From: Fructobacillus americanaquae
Lineage (GTDB): Bacteria > Bacillota > Bacilli > Lactobacillales > Lactobacillaceae
Direction: 5' to 3'
DNA: 64,000 nt
NCBI RefSeq assembly: GCF_024029775.1
Contig: NZ_CP097122.1
Coordinates: 1,303,001 to 1,367,000 of the forward strand
Part shown: in pieces, positions 17,261-26,810 of the stretch
Position numbering within the stretch: the first letter of the stretch is position 1
Layout: each line of letters opens with the position of its first letter
Position numbers and translations under genes: made by a program
The notes under the pieces: model-generated
Database searches by the model: none
Told to the model about the DNA's origin: nothing
What the model saw: only the letters and a program-made list of their open reading frames with translations

Positions 17261-18172
17261 TTGGAAAAGACATTGATTGAAATCAAAGACCAGGCTGAGG
17301 CCGAATTTAACCAGGAACACTACCATCAGGCAGCTGGTCTATTTGTGACAGTTTACCAAGAAGAGCAAACTTTGACCCTCAACCGCCAGTTGGTGCTGGC
17401 GCTAAAAGAGGACCAACAATACCAATTAGCCAAAGATTATGCTTCTGATTTTTTGTCCGATTATGCGCAACATGAAAATTTGTTCTTGTTGTACTTTGAC
17501 CTGCTTTTGCAAATACAAAACTTTGTGTCCGCCCAACAATGGGCTTTGCAGAGTCCAAACCAGGAACTAATCGAAGGTCTGTTGGTACAAATTCGAGACG
17601 GTGAAAGGAAGGCCGAAAACCAGCAGGGGCAGACGCTTAAGACGATTGCCCAGCATTTTTATCATCTTAGCGACGAATCGATGGTGGCACAACAGGAACG
17701 CTACCAACAAGCCTTACACTTGCCCGTAGCTACCTTTGTCACAGGGGCGAAATTCTTACTAGTTGATCCCTTTGCCAGTCCGCTGATGCGCAGTACGCTT
17801 TTGAGTGACCTACAGGAGCTTGGGGAGACTGGGGTTGTGACCTACCAATGGCTTGATCAAGAACGCCATCAAATTGATTTGCAGGCTATCTCGCCCGTGT
17901 TCACCAATCAGATCTTTCAAAAACTTGTTGCGGCTTTGGATGACCAAGTTGGTCAAGAAGATCCAATTGCCTACCAGGCTTTGTTTGACCAGCTACGTTT
18001 AGAAGCCATGCTATTGTTTCCGCGATTAGAAGAAAGTATCTTGGATGCCATGGCCTGGGTGGATGCTGACTTGTCAGCCTTTTACCAAGAGCAGGCACCA
18101 GAAGAAGAGACTAAACAAAAACAGGTACACGACTTGGTTTTGCAGGCATTGGCTGAGCTGGCAGGGCAGTAG
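17261..18172 (+). CDS. TPR-like protein of unknown function upstream of tuf
   Basis: I do not recognise a named family with certainty. The 303-aa soluble protein is Gln/Leu/Glu-rich and helical. The first 100 residues look like tetratricopeptide repeats (AEAEFNQEHYHQAAGLFVTVY, then QLAKDYASDFLSDY). There is no signal peptide or membrane segment. Start is TTG 17261, fixed by AAAGGAG six bases upstream; a TAGAAT -10 with TG lies at 17212-17220, right after the rnjB terminator. It ends 20 nt before the first tuf promoter. A role in protein-protein scaffolding is only a guess from the repeat fold. Confidence 0.75.
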   Translation: MEKTLIEIKDQAEAEFNQEHYHQAAGLFVTVYQEEQTLTLNRQLVLALKEDQQYQLAKDYASDFLSDYAQHENLFLLYFDLLLQIQNFVSAQQWALQSPNQELIEGLLVQIRDGERKAENQQGQTLKTIAQHFYHLSDESMVAQQERYQQALHLPVATFVTGAKFLLVDPFASPLMRSTLLSDLQELGETGVVTYQWLDQERHQIDLQAISPVFTNQIFQKLVAALDDQVGQEDPIAYQALFDQLRLEAMLLFPRLEESILDAMAWVDADLSAFYQEQAPEEETKQKQVHDLVLQALAELAGQ

Positions 18173-18191
18173 ACTCCTTAGCAAATGGGTG

Positions 18192-18220
18192 TTTACAAAA
18201 ATTCGAGAACTTAGTATAAT
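18192..18220 (+). promoter_or_regulatory. tuf promoter P1
   Basis: TTTACA (18192-18197), 17 bp, then TATAAT (18215-18220): a near-consensus promoter about 125 nt before tuf. Confidence 0.8.
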
Positions 18221-18259
18221 AAGTGTCGGCTTAAGTGCCAGAAAAACGCAGTTTAATGG

Positions 18260-18288
18260 TTGCCTTTATGGCCCAGGCGTTGTAAAAT
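18260..18288 (+). promoter_or_regulatory. tuf promoter P2
   Basis: TTGCCT (18260-18265), 17 bp and TAAAAT (18283-18288) form a second promoter, giving a tandem arrangement suited to high expression. Confidence 0.65.
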
Positions 18289-18345
18289 ATAAACATACGA
18301 TTTTCTCGGGACAAAAACTGAGAGATAAAATTGGAGGAAACTACA

Positions 18346-19533
18346 TTGGCTAAGGAAACTTACGTTCGCAATAAGCCCCACGTTAACATTGGTACGATCG
18401 GACACGTCGATCACGGAAAGACTACTTTGACTGCTGCTATCTCAAAGGTATTGGCAGAAAAAGATGGTGGAACTGCTACTGATTTCGCTGAAATCGATAA
18501 CGCTCCTGAAGAAAAGGAACGTGGTATCACGATCAACACGTCTCACATCGAATATGAGACTGATGCTCGTCACTATGCCCACATCGATGCCCCTGGTCAC
18601 GCGGATTACGTTAAGAACATGATCACTGGTGCTGCTCAAATGGATGGTGCCATCTTGGTTGTTGCCGCAACTGATGGTCCTATGCCACAAACTCGTGAGC
18701 ACATCTTGTTGGCTCGCCAGGTTGGTGTTGAACATTTGGTTGTCTTCTTGAACAAGACTGACTTGGTTGACGATGAAGAATTGATCGACTTGGTTGAAAT
18801 GGAAGTTCGTGAATTGCTTTCAGAATATGATTTCCCAGGCGATGACATTCCTGTTATCAAGGGTTCAGCTTTGAAGGCTTTGGAAGGTGATGAAGAACAA
18901 GCTAAGGTCATCATGGAATTGATGGACGCTGTTGATTCATACATCCCAACTCCAGCACGTGAAGATGACAAGCCATTCTTGATGCCTGTCGAAGACGTAT
19001 TTACGATCACTGGTCGTGGTACTGTTGCTTCTGGTCGTGTTGACCGTGGTGTTTTGACTACTGGTACTGAAGTTGAAATCGTTGGTTTGAAGGATGAAAT
19101 CCAAAAGACTACGGTTACTGGAATCGAAATGTTCCGTAAGACTTTGGAAGAAGCTCAAGCTGGTGACAACATTGGTGCTTTGCTCCGTGGTGTTGACCGT
19201 GACCAGATCGAACGTGGTCAAGTTTTGGCTGCTCCTGGTTCAATCAAGACTCACAAGAAGTTCATGGCCGAAGTTTATGTTTTGACTAAGGACGAAGGTG
19301 GTCGTCATACACCATTCTTCACTAACTACCGTCCACAATTCTACTTCCACACTACTGATGTTACTGGTGTTGTTGAATTGCCAGCCGGTGTTGAAATGGT
19401 TATGCCTGGTGACCAAGTAACGTTCGACGTTGAATTGATTGCACCAGTTGCCATTGAAAAGGGATTGAAGTTTACTGTTCGTGAAGGTGGCCACACTGTT
19501 GGTGCCGGAACTGTTACTGAAATCGAAGAATAA
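18346..19533 (+). CDS. tuf: Elongation factor Tu
   Basis: EF-Tu delivers aminoacyl-tRNA to the ribosomal A site. Starting at TTG 18346 gives 395 aa, the normal length; the earlier in-frame TTG at 18331 overlaps the GGAGG ribosome-binding site and is rejected. G motifs are GHVDHGKTT (19-27), [21 protein letters not shown] and SALKAL, followed by domains II and III (ending [13 protein letters not shown]). Codon use is strongly biased (GGT, AAG, GTT, TTG), as for highly expressed genes. It is monocistronic, with two promoters and a strong terminator. Confidence 0.98.
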   Translation: MAKETYVRNKPHVNIGTIGHVDHGKTTLTAAISKVLAEKDGGTATDFAEIDNAPEEKERGITINTSHIEYETDARHYAHIDAPGHADYVKNMITGAAQMDGAILVVAATDGPMPQTREHILLARQVGVEHLVVFLNKTDLVDDEELIDLVEMEVRELLSEYDFPGDDIPVIKGSALKALEGDEEQAKVIMELMDAVDSYIPTPAREDDKPFLMPVEDVFTITGRGTVASGRVDRGVLTTGTEVEIVGLKDEIQKTTVTGIEMFRKTLEEAQAGDNIGALLRGVDRDQIERGQVLAAPGSIKTHKKFMAEVYVLTKDEGGRHTPFFTNYRPQFYFHTTDVTGVVELPAGVEMVMPGDQVTFDVELIAPVAIEKGLKFTVREGGHTVGAGTVTEIEE

Positions 19534-19550
19534 TAATTTATTATTTCTTC

Positions 19551-19580
19551 AAAAGCCCACTTTAGTGGGCTTTTTCTTTT
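19551..19580 (+). terminator. tuf terminator
   Basis: An 11-bp stem AAAAGCCCACT/AGTGGGCTTTT with a two-base loop is followed by T's. Confidence 0.92.
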
Positions 19581-19604
19581 GCTTAAAATTGCACGTTCCA
19601 AATT

Positions 19605-19650
19605 AAAACCCGCTACTGTCAGTAATTACTGAACAGCCAGCGGGCTTTTT
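19605..19650 (-). terminator. Terminator of the 43-aa gene
   Basis: The long hairpin is built on CCCGCT/AGCGGG with an inner ACTG-type stem. On the minus strand it ends in a short T run; T's on the plus side could also give a back-up stop for tuf. Confidence 0.65.
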
Positions 19651-19656
19651 TAAGTT

Positions 19657-19788
19657 TTATTTGTCTTTTTTAATACCCAAAGCCTTGTCTCGCGCTTCCT
19701 TATCTTGCTGTGTATCAAGAATGGGTAGGTCGATGAGTTCTTCTAAGGGTGTGTTAATGTGCTCTTCTTGGTTGACAATTCGTCCCAT
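19657..19788 (-). CDS. Conserved-looking small protein, 43 aa
   Basis: This short acidic open frame was read on the minus strand: it begins MGRIVNQEEHINTPLEELID and ends ALGIKKDK. It has a GGAGG ribosome-binding site at good spacing before the ATG, a TATAAT -10 further upstream (about 19821-19826, minus) and its own hairpin terminator, which together argue for a real gene. Composition is charged, with no membrane segment. I know no function for it. Its neighbour is a methyltransferase gene on the same strand, but it has a separate promoter. Confidence 0.6.
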   Translation of the reverse strand: MGRIVNQEEHINTPLEELIDLPILDTQQDKEARDKALGIKKDK

Positions 19789-19851
19789 GAATTTTGCCTC
19801 CGTTTTATTGATTGGCGTTATTATACCATTTTACCAGTTGATATGCTGGGA

Positions 19852-20376
19852 CTAACGGTCTTTGCGTTCAATCAAATAAGTTAAATCAGAATGGGTTTGG
19901 TAGCTGGCCTTATCTGTATCATTTGTGATGGAAACATCGAAGTTGGCTGCCTGCTGGTTCCGGGTTAAGTTGACAATCAAGAGGCCATCATCTTTAAGGT
20001 GGTCCCAAAGAAGGGTAATTTGTTTGTTGAGTGTTTCTCGGTTCGGAAGGGAAGTGCCGGTGTCGGATCCATAATCAAGGATGGCAAGGTCAAGTTTTGA
20101 AATTTTACCAATTTGTGCCTGCAACTTGTCTTGAGTCAAAACGCCGTTGATAACATCAACGCGGTCTTGTAGGCCGGCCATAAAAAGAGAAGAAGCGATT
20201 TGGTTCGCATTTTCTTTCTCTTCGCTAAAGGTCAAGACTTGGCCCTGTGAGCCCACACGGCTTGATAAAAAGCGTGTGTTTAAGCCGATACCAGCAGCAC
20301 CATCGACAACGAGGTTACCAGGTGCGACTGTTTCTTCAAGTGTACTTTGAATAAAATGTCGATTTGAAATTTGCAT
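19852..20376 (-). CDS. Class I SAM methyltransferase, YtqB/MnmM-like
   Basis: This 174-aa protein has a Rossmann methyltransferase fold and resembles the MnmM/YtqB family (tRNA mnm5s2U34 methyltransferase, formerly rRNA methyltransferase PF06962). The SAM-binding motif I reads VVDGAAGIGLNT (residues about 23-34) in place of the family's DATAGNGHDT, motif II is LTFSEE, and the LAILDYGSD region replaces the usual FNLGYLP. The lineage is therefore recognisable, but the key loops have drifted, so the substrate or even the activity may have changed. Start ATG 20376 follows AAAGGAGCTCGCG. The gene faces away from leuS. Confidence 0.65.
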   Translation of the reverse strand: MQISNRHFIQSTLEETVAPGNLVVDGAAGIGLNTRFLSSRVGSQGQVLTFSEEKENANQIASSLFMAGLQDRVDVINGVLTQDKLQAQIGKISKLDLAILDYGSDTGTSLPNRETLNKQITLLWDHLKDDGLLIVNLTRNQQAANFDVSITNDTDKASYQTHSDLTYLIERKDR

Positions 20377-20429
20377 CGCGAGCTCCTTTTTCTTTTCTAA
20401 TCTTTAGTATACGAATTTTTACTGATTTA

Positions 20430-20438
20430 TGCTATAAT
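20430..20438 (+). promoter_or_regulatory. leuS promoter (extended -10)
   Basis: TGcTATAAT lies just upstream of the T-box leader, with no good -35, so it is an extended -10 type. Confidence 0.65.
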
Positions 20439-20444
20439 GAAGGT

Positions 20445-20675
20445 ACTTTTCAACAATAGTAGTGATTGCGGAGCGTCAGAAAGTAAGCGGGGCTGAAAGC
20501 TTGCCAACCAAAATCATGAACTCGGTTGAAACCCCTACCGGTGAAGTGGAGTAGTCGGTACGTCTTGCTGCGTTAAGGCAACTTCGAGGTTCAAGCAATT
20601 GAACAAAACGTAGGTGGTACCGCGATGATAATCGCCCTATGTTAGGCCCAAGTGGCTTAACATAGGGCGTTTTTT
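20445..20675 (+). promoter_or_regulatory. T-box riboswitch, leucine specifier
   Basis: The classical T-box element AGGTGGTACCGCG is at 20612-20624. Leader helices carry a specifier CTC (Leu) at 20521-20523. The intrinsic terminator CGCCCTATGTTA.../...TAACATAGGGCG (20633-20669) with a T tract overlaps the antiterminator. Uncharged tRNA-Leu is expected to pair with CUC and the T-box bulge and allow leuS transcription. Confidence 0.95.
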
Positions 20676-20693
20676 AGTAGATGGAGGAATAAA

Positions 20694-23126
20694 ATGGGAT
20701 ACGATCACAAAACAATTGAGAAAAAGTGGCAAAATTTTTGGGATAAGAATCAAACCTTTGCAGCATCAGATAAATCAGATAAGGAAAAGTTTTATGCCTT
20801 AGACATGTTTCCCTATCCATCTGGCCAAGGATTACACGTAGGTCATCCAGAAGGATATACAGCCACAGATATCGTATCGCGTTTTAAGCGCGCTCGTGGC
20901 TTTAATGTTTTGCATCCAATGGGTTGGGATGCTTTTGGTTTGCCAGCCGAACAGTATGCTTTAAAGACGGGTCACAATCCCGCAACCTTTACGGACCAAA
21001 ACATTCAAACTTTTAAGAACCAAGTGAAGTCATTGGGCTTTTCTTACGACTGGGACCGTGAAATTAAGACAACGGATCCTAGCTATTACAAGTGGACGCA
21101 GTGGATTTTTGAAAAGCTCTATGAAATGGGCTTGGCTTATGAAGATGAAATCATGGTTAACTGGGCTCCTGATTTTCCAGGTGGTGGCCTGGTCGTGGCC
21201 AACGAAGAAGTGATTAACGGCAAGACGGAGCGTGGTGGATATCCTGTTTACCGTAAGCCAATGAAGCAATGGGTTTTGAAGATTACGGCCTATGCTGACC
21301 GTTTGATTGATGATTTGGATGACTTGGATTGGCCTGAAGCGATTAAGGAGCAACAGCGCCACTGGATTGGTCGCTCAATTGGTGCCGCTATTCGCTTTGC
21401 AGTTGATGGGCATGCCGGTCAGCAGATTGAAGTTTTCTCAACTCGTCCAGATACTTTGTTTGGCGCTTCTTACCTGGTTTTGTCACCAGAACATGATTTG
21501 GTTGACCAGATTACGACCGCTGATCAAAAGGAAGCCGTGGCGGCTTATCAAGAAGAAATTGCCACTAAGTCTGACTTGGAACGAACTGATTTGAACAAGG
21601 ATAAGTCAGGGGTTTTCACTGGAGCTTATGCGAAGAACCCGGTTAATGGCGAATTGTTGCCAATCTGGATTGCCGACTATGTCTTAGCTTCTTATGGAAC
21701 TGGTGCTGTGATGGGCGTGCCAGCGCATGATCAGCGTGATTACGACTTTGCTAAAAAGTTTGACTTGCGCATTCTTCCAGTTATTGAGGGTGGCAATATC
21801 GACAAGGAAGCTTATAGTGGCGAAGGCGTACACATTAACTCAGGCTTTGTCGACGGCTTGGGTAAGCAAGAGGCTATCGATAAGATGATTGCTTGGTTAG
21901 AAGAAAATGGTGCTGGTGAAAAGAAAGTTAACTACCGCTTGCGTGACTGGATTTTCTCTCGTCAGCGTTACTGGGGTGAACCAATCCCTGTTATCCACTG
22001 GGAAGATGGCACACAGACGTTGGTCCCAGAAGATGAATTACCATTGCGTTTGCCAGAAATGACAGAGGAACAATTGAAGCCTTCTGGTACTGGTGAATCA
22101 CCATTGGCCAATGCTAAGGACTGGTTGGAAGTGACTCGTGAAGATGGCATGAAGGGTCGCCGTGAGACCAATACCATGCCACAATGGGCTGGATCATCAT
22201 GGTACTTCTTACGCTATATCGATGCAAAGAATGACCAGGCTTTGGCTGATCCTGAGAAATTAGCTTACTGGAAGAATGTTGACTTGTATGTCGGTGGGGC
22301 AGAACACGCTGTTTTGCACCTCTTGTATGCTCGTTTTTGGAACAAGGTCTTGTATGACCTTGGCGTGGTCAAGGAAAAGGAGCCATTCCAAAAATTAGTT
22401 AACCAAGGAATGATTTTGGGTGCTAATCACGAAAAGATGTCCAAGTCGAAGGGCAATGTGGTTAACCCTGATGACATCGTCAACGAGTATGGAGCCGATA
22501 CGCTTCGAATTTATGAAATGTTTATGGGACCTTTGACTCAGAATAAGCCATGGTCTGAAGAAGGGGTGACGGGATCTCGTCGTTGGTTAGACCGTGTTTG
22601 GCGCTTGCTCATCAATGAGGATGGTTCTGTAACGGACAAGTTGACGGATAAAACCGATGACACGCTCAAAAAGGAATACAATTTGACGGTCAAGAAGGTG
22701 ACGGAAGACTTGGAAAACATGCATTTCAATACTGCTATTTCAACGTTGATGGTCTTTGTTAATGATGCCTATAAGGCCGACAAGCTTCCAGCTGCCTACA
22801 TGGAAGGTTTCGTGCAAATGTTAGCACCATTTGCACCACATTTGGCCGAAGAATTGTGGCAAAAGTTGACGGGTTCAAAGGAATCAATCACTTATGTTGC
22901 TTGGCCAACGTATGACGAAAAGGCCTTGGTCGACGATACAAAGGAAATTATTTTCCAAGTGAACGGTAAGGTTCGTTCAAAGCAGGTTTTGTCAGCTGAT
23001 GCCAGTCAGGACGACTTGATTGCAGCAGCTCAGGCTGATGAAAAAGTTCAAAAGAACTTGGATGGCTTAGAAGTCAAAAAAATTATTGCCATTCCAGGTA
23101 AGTTCGTTAATATTGTTGCGAAGTAA
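20694..23126 (+). CDS. leuS: Leucyl-tRNA synthetase
   Basis: This class I synthetase charges tRNA-Leu in the cytosol. The 810-aa length is normal for bacteria. Visible signatures are the HIGH-type [12 protein letters not shown] (near residues 40-51), the editing CP1 region from about 220 to 400 with its TRPDTLFG motif, and KMSKSKGN near residue 581. The C-terminal tail ends [16 protein letters not shown], as in the family. Start ATG 20694 follows GGAGG. Expression is controlled by the T-box leader directly upstream. Confidence 0.98.
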   Translation: MGYDHKTIEKKWQNFWDKNQTFAASDKSDKEKFYALDMFPYPSGQGLHVGHPEGYTATDIVSRFKRARGFNVLHPMGWDAFGLPAEQYALKTGHNPATFTDQNIQTFKNQVKSLGFSYDWDREIKTTDPSYYKWTQWIFEKLYEMGLAYEDEIMVNWAPDFPGGGLVVANEEVINGKTERGGYPVYRKPMKQWVLKITAYADRLIDDLDDLDWPEAIKEQQRHWIGRSIGAAIRFAVDGHAGQQIEVFSTRPDTLFGASYLVLSPEHDLVDQITTADQKEAVAAYQEEIATKSDLERTDLNKDKSGVFTGAYAKNPVNGELLPIWIADYVLASYGTGAVMGVPAHDQRDYDFAKKFDLRILPVIEGGNIDKEAYSGEGVHINSGFVDGLGKQEAIDKMIAWLEENGAGEKKVNYRLRDWIFSRQRYWGEPIPVIHWEDGTQTLVPEDELPLRLPEMTEEQLKPSGTGESPLANAKDWLEVTREDGMKGRRETNTMPQWAGSSWYFLRYIDAKNDQALADPEKLAYWKNVDLYVGGAEHAVLHLLYARFWNKVLYDLGVVKEKEPFQKLVNQGMILGANHEKMSKSKGNVVNPDDIVNEYGADTLRIYEMFMGPLTQNKPWSEEGVTGSRRWLDRVWRLLINEDGSVTDKLTDKTDDTLKKEYNLTVKKVTEDLENMHFNTAISTLMVFVNDAYKADKLPAAYMEGFVQMLAPFAPHLAEELWQKLTGSKESITYVAWPTYDEKALVDDTKEIIFQVNGKVRSKQVLSADASQDDLIAAAQADEKVQKNLDGLEVKKIIAIPGKFVNIVAK

Positions 23127-23240
23127 GAGCGAACGTGTTATCTTGGTGTTTAGCTGATTTAATTGAAACAATCCAAGAATAGCCCGTTAGGAAGACGGAT
23201 TTTTCTTCCTAATGGGATACATATTAAAGGTGATACCGGT

Positions 23241-25397
23241 ATGAGCCAGGATTTTTACAATAAACAAGAGGGTGACCAAGAAAAAAAGGACCTGACGCCA
23301 CTTGATGAAAAACATCTAACGGCTGACGAGCTGCTCGCCAAGTTAGAGCAAAATCTTCGTCCCAAAACCAAGCAAGAAAAAATGGCTGCTTTTTGGCCAA
23401 GACGGTCGCAACGACAAAAACAGAATTTAAATCATAGCGGCCCAAAAGATAATCCAAAAAAATTGTCTGAATCCGAGCTTGAAGTCAAACGACCAGCAGT
23501 AGCAACAAAAAAATCAGCCTTCTTGAAGCGCCGGTCAACGCAGTCGGCCAACCAAAAAGATAGTGATGAGAACCAGCAAGTTGATGACGTCACAACGGCT
23601 TTGGCAGACCAAACAGTGGCTTCGTTGGGACGGTCTGCCAGTGATGAGCAGGCGCTGGACCAAAGCCAGGGCGGTGGGAATACTGCCTTGGTCCGGGGGT
23701 CCTTTTGGTTATCATTTGGAAACATTGTTTCTCGCCTCTTAGGAGCAGTTTATATCCTGCCGTGGTTGGCCATGCTTGGCAAGGCAGCTAACCAGGGCAA
23801 TGCGCTCTTTTCGCAAGGGTATAATATCTATGCCATCTTGCTTTCAATTGCGACATTTGGTTTTCCATCAGCCATTTCCAAGGTAATGGCCCAGCTAATT
23901 GCTAAAAAAGATCAGGATGGATTGTGGGCCCTTACTAAGCGCTCACTACAAATCGGGGTAGTGCTTGGCATTATCTTTTCGACCTTGCTGTACGTTGCAG
24001 CGCCACTCTTATCGAACGGCAATGCTCAGGGTGTGCCAGTTTTGCATTCTTTGGCACCGGCTGTCTTGGTCTTTCCAGTGATGTCGATGGTCCGGGGAAT
24101 TTTCCAGGGCCACCAATTGATGCATATTTCAGCCTTGTCTGATATTTGGGAGCAGGTTGGCCGTGTGATTTACTTGCTGTTAGCTACCTGGATCGTCTTA
24201 AGCCATGATAGTAGCAACTGGACCGGGGCCGTTGTTCAATCAACCTTTGCTGCCTTTATCGGAGCACTCTTCTCATTGGCTGTCTTGGGTTATGGTTGGG
24301 TGCGCTATGCGCGATTGATTCATCCAGTTGCCGGCGTACCGGATGAACAAGCCGCTTTGACAAAAATGAGTGCTGCCAACCAGCCAGCAGTTGCTGAAAA
24401 GCAAACAGCGACTGACCAACCTTTGCATCGCCATCAGCAACAAGATGAAAGGCAAGACCAAAAGGCCCAGCCAACTGGGCCGAAAGCATTATCGCTGGTC
24501 ATCAATATTTTGAAAGAATCATGGCCATTTGTTGTAATAGGTTCCTCAACGAATTTGTTCTTGTTCGTTGACCAGTACACGTTCTTTCCATTGATGAAGG
24601 CTTTTTTTCATACGAGTCTTAGTCAGTTACAGATTGATTTTGCCTTGTTTTCGGCCAATCCGAATAAATTAGTGATGATTGTCATTTCTTTTGCCACCAG
24701 TATTGCGGCCACGGCTTTGCCAATCTTGGCAGCCAAAAAGGCGGCTAAGCAAATGGGCGCCCTAAAGGAACAGCTAATTGCTGTTTTGCGGTTGACCTCC
24801 TTAGTCTTAGTGCCATCTGCTCTTGGTATGTATGCTGTTTCGGATCCTTTATACCGATTCTTTTACCCAATTGATCAAACGGTCCAAGCCGGGGTTTACT
24901 TGCTCCAGTTCTCAGCTGTTTTGACGATTATTATGTCCTTCTTTATGCTGTTGTCCTTTGTTTTGCAGGCCTTATCACATGGTAAAGAAGTAATGCGGGC
25001 CTTTGGTTATGGCTTGTTCATTAAGGTTGTGATTCAAGCACCGTTGATTTACCTTTTCCAAGGTATGGGAGCTTTGATTGCCACAGCCCTTGGCCTAGGT
25101 TGGTCGCTCTACTTGATGATGAAGTACTTAAAGGAACATTACCAAGTTTCGTTGAGAACGATTCAGGATACTTGGGTCAAGACTTATCTATCAGCGGCCG
25201 TCATGGCTATCGTTGCCTTTGTGTTAACTTGGCTTTCAAAGACCTTCTTGCTGACAACGGCAACAAAGATCGGTGCAGGTTTAGCAACTGCTTTAGGGGT
25301 TGTCGGTGGACTGGCCGTTTTGCTGGTTTTATATCGCCGTTTTGGCCTGTTAAATCAGGTTTTAGATCGTGGGCATGAACCAGACCAAGTTGAATAA
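23241..25397 (+). CDS. MurJ/SpoVB-type lipid or polysaccharide flippase with long cytoplasmic N-terminus
   Basis: This 718-aa member of the MOP exporter superfamily probably flips lipid-linked cell-wall precursors. The first 150 residues are hydrophilic, Lys/Gln/Asp-rich and of low complexity. The transmembrane core starts at about residue 155 (LVRGSFWLSFGNIVSRLLGAVY) and has about 14 helices, with a second charged Gln-rich insert in the middle (near residues 370-415). Start ATG 23241 has AAAGGTGA seven bases upstream; the in-frame TTG at 23163 is rejected. It is preceded by leuS without a visible terminator. Whether the substrate is lipid II, teichoic acid or exopolysaccharide units cannot be said. 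Confidence 0.82.
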   Translation: MSQDFYNKQEGDQEKKDLTPLDEKHLTADELLAKLEQNLRPKTKQEKMAAFWPRRSQRQKQNLNHSGPKDNPKKLSESELEVKRPAVATKKSAFLKRRSTQSANQKDSDENQQVDDVTTALADQTVASLGRSASDEQALDQSQGGGNTALVRGSFWLSFGNIVSRLLGAVYILPWLAMLGKAANQGNALFSQGYNIYAILLSIATFGFPSAISKVMAQLIAKKDQDGLWALTKRSLQIGVVLGIIFSTLLYVAAPLLSNGNAQGVPVLHSLAPAVLVFPVMSMVRGIFQGHQLMHISALSDIWEQVGRVIYLLLATWIVLSHDSSNWTGAVVQSTFAAFIGALFSLAVLGYGWVRYARLIHPVAGVPDEQAALTKMSAANQPAVAEKQTATDQPLHRHQQQDERQDQKAQPTGPKALSLVINILKESWPFVVIGSSTNLFLFVDQYTFFPLMKAFFHTSLSQLQIDFALFSANPNKLVMIVISFATSIAATALPILAAKKAAKQMGALKEQLIAVLRLTSLVLVPSALGMYAVSDPLYRFFYPIDQTVQAGVYLLQFSAVLTIIMSFFMLLSFVLQALSHGKEVMRAFGYGLFIKVVIQAPLIYLFQGMGALIATALGLGWSLYLMMKYLKEHYQVSLRTIQDTWVKTYLSAAVMAIVAFVLTWLSKTFLLTTATKIGAGLATALGVVGGLAVLLVLYRRFGLLNQVLDRGHEPDQVE

Positions 25398-25411
25398 TTT
25401 AATTAATTGTT

Positions 25412-25437
25412 AGTCAGACCTTTGTCTGGCTTTTTTT
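25412..25437 (+). terminator. Terminator after flippase
   Basis: An 8-bp stem AGTCAGAC/GTCTGGCT with a CTTT loop is followed by T's. Confidence 0.88.
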
Positions 25438-25575
25438 ATATCAAGAATCAAATCATCATGGTTTTTCTCATCTCTGCTTTTGTTTGGAAAAAGTTGGCTA
25501 CTAGGCTGAAGATATGGGTCTTCTATGATATTATGAGAGACAGTGATAAATTCTTTTTTGAAAGAGAGGCTCGCC

Positions 25576-26550
25576 ATGCAAGCTTTAACAAAATCTTGGC
25601 GTAAGGCGGCACTGACAAGTGCTGTTTTCGTAATCTCCGTTGGACTACAGGTTTTTGGATTGAATTATTTCTTAATCCCCAATAGCATTTTTTCTGTTGG
25701 AATTAATGGAATTTCGCAATTACTGTCCCTGTTGGTCTTTGATGCTTGGCATTTACGGATTCCAACTGGATTGTTCTTTTTGATTTTCAATATTCCAATT
25801 GGTGTGATGGGCTGGAAACTAATTGGTGGTAAATTTACCATCCTCTCCTTTATTAACGCGATGGTGGTGGCTTTGGCTCTGATTTTCGTGCCAGTCCATC
25901 CTTTTACCACTCAACCGCTGTTGGCCTCACTCTTTGGGGGCCTCTTAGTTGGTGCTTCGGTTGGAGTTGCTTTGCGGTATGGTTTTTCAACTGGGGGCTT
26001 TGACATTATTTCGATGGTTGTGCAAAAGCGAACTGGAAAGTCAATTGGCGCCTTTAACAACGCAGTTAACTTTGTGATTGTCTTGATTGCTGGTTCCTTT
26101 ATTGGTTGGCAAAATGCTCTGTACACGTTGATTGGCATTTATGCTACTGGACGAGTAATCGATGCAATTTATACCGGTTACCAAAAACTCACAGCTTTAA
26201 TTGTTACAAGTCGGGGACCGGAAGTCATCGACGCTTTGCACCGTGATTTGATTCGTGGCATTACTATTTTGCCTTCAGAAGGTGCTTATACGAAGCGGGA
26301 GTCAACGACATTGATGATGGTGCTATCTCGTTTTGAACTCTTTGAAATGCAGGAAACTGTTCGCCAGGTCGACCCAAAGGCCTTTATTAATTTCTTGTCA
26401 ACGGTTTCCGTTGCGGGTGAGTTTTGGGATGCCGACCGGCAATTACAAATGAAAAAGTCAATGGGACCAAAGGCGGTGACAATTGACGCTCAATTGGAGG
26501 CTGAACAACAGTTGGCCGATCAGTTGGATCAACTAAAGGATGAGGATTAA
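25576..26550 (+). CDS. YitT-family membrane protein (DUF161/DUF2179)
   Basis: This 324-aa membrane protein has five or six helices in the first 190 residues, with NYFLIPNSIFSVGINGISQLL and GFSTGGFDIISMVVQ typical of YitT, and a C-terminal cytosolic DUF2179 ferredoxin-like domain (GITILPSEGAYTKREST). The family is common in Firmicutes with several paralogues and no agreed function; transport has been suggested. Start ATG 25576 with GAGAGG upstream is preferred to the GTG at 25543. It is placed between a terminator and the guanine operon promoter, so it is probably monocistronic. Confidence 0.88.
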   Translation: MQALTKSWRKAALTSAVFVISVGLQVFGLNYFLIPNSIFSVGINGISQLLSLLVFDAWHLRIPTGLFFLIFNIPIGVMGWKLIGGKFTILSFINAMVVALALIFVPVHPFTTQPLLASLFGGLLVGASVGVALRYGFSTGGFDIISMVVQKRTGKSIGAFNNAVNFVIVLIAGSFIGWQNALYTLIGIYATGRVIDAIYTGYQKLTALIVTSRGPEVIDALHRDLIRGITILPSEGAYTKRESTTLMMVLSRFELFEMQETVRQVDPKAFINFLSTVSVAGEFWDADRQLQMKKSMGPKAVTIDAQLEAEQQLADQLDQLKDED

Positions 26551-26589
26551 ATTCTCATCTTTTTATAATTTAATGTTCGGGAATTTTTA

Positions 26590-26618
26590 TTGCTAAATGA
26601 GAAAAAACCGAGTACAAT
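26590..26618 (+). promoter_or_regulatory. Promoter of the guanine operon
   Basis: TTGCTA (26590-26595), 17 bp, then TACAAT (26613-26618) give a start near 26625, about 20 nt before the riboswitch aptamer. Confidence 0.65.
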
Positions 26619-26644
26619 TATCAATAATAATTTAAGAGAAATTT

Positions 26645-26708
26645 ACAGATATATCGCTGGAAAATGGCCAGCAGTCTCTACCGCGCCCCAAAAGTCGTGA
26701 CTATCCGT
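26645..26708 (+). promoter_or_regulatory. Purine (guanine-class) riboswitch aptamer
   Basis: The P1 helix is ACAGATA (26645-26651) with TATCCGT (26702-26708), one mismatch. P2 is GCTGG/CCAGC with a seven-base loop ending TGG. The J2/3 core is TCTACC, and the P3 loop contains CC for the loop-loop pairs. The ligand-specifying base, in GACTAT, is C, as in guanine/hypoxanthine sensors (U in adenine sensors). The element is placed before guaB and expected to shut the operon off when guanine is plentiful. Confidence 0.88.
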
Positions 26709-26733
26709 GAATGCCAATCAAGGTTTTTTGAGG

Positions 26734-26776
26734 GAGCATTTTGCGGAGCTGTGGTAGCTGCAAAGTGCTCTTTTTT
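26734..26776 (+). terminator. Riboswitch expression-platform terminator
   Basis: GAGCA.../...TGCTC closes an approximately 11-bp stem with G-U pairs, followed by six T. AATGC at 26710-26714 can pair with GCATT in the 5' arm (26736-26740) as an antiterminator adjacent to P1. Confidence 0.85.
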
Positions 26777-26810
26777 GGTCGATCTTGTAAGCAGGATGGT
26801 GAGGAGAATC

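Noticed and set aside
26664-26810. In-frame extension of guaB upstream of 26811
   Set aside because: It lies inside the purine riboswitch and its terminator, lacks a ribosome-binding site, and gives non-IMPDH sequence.
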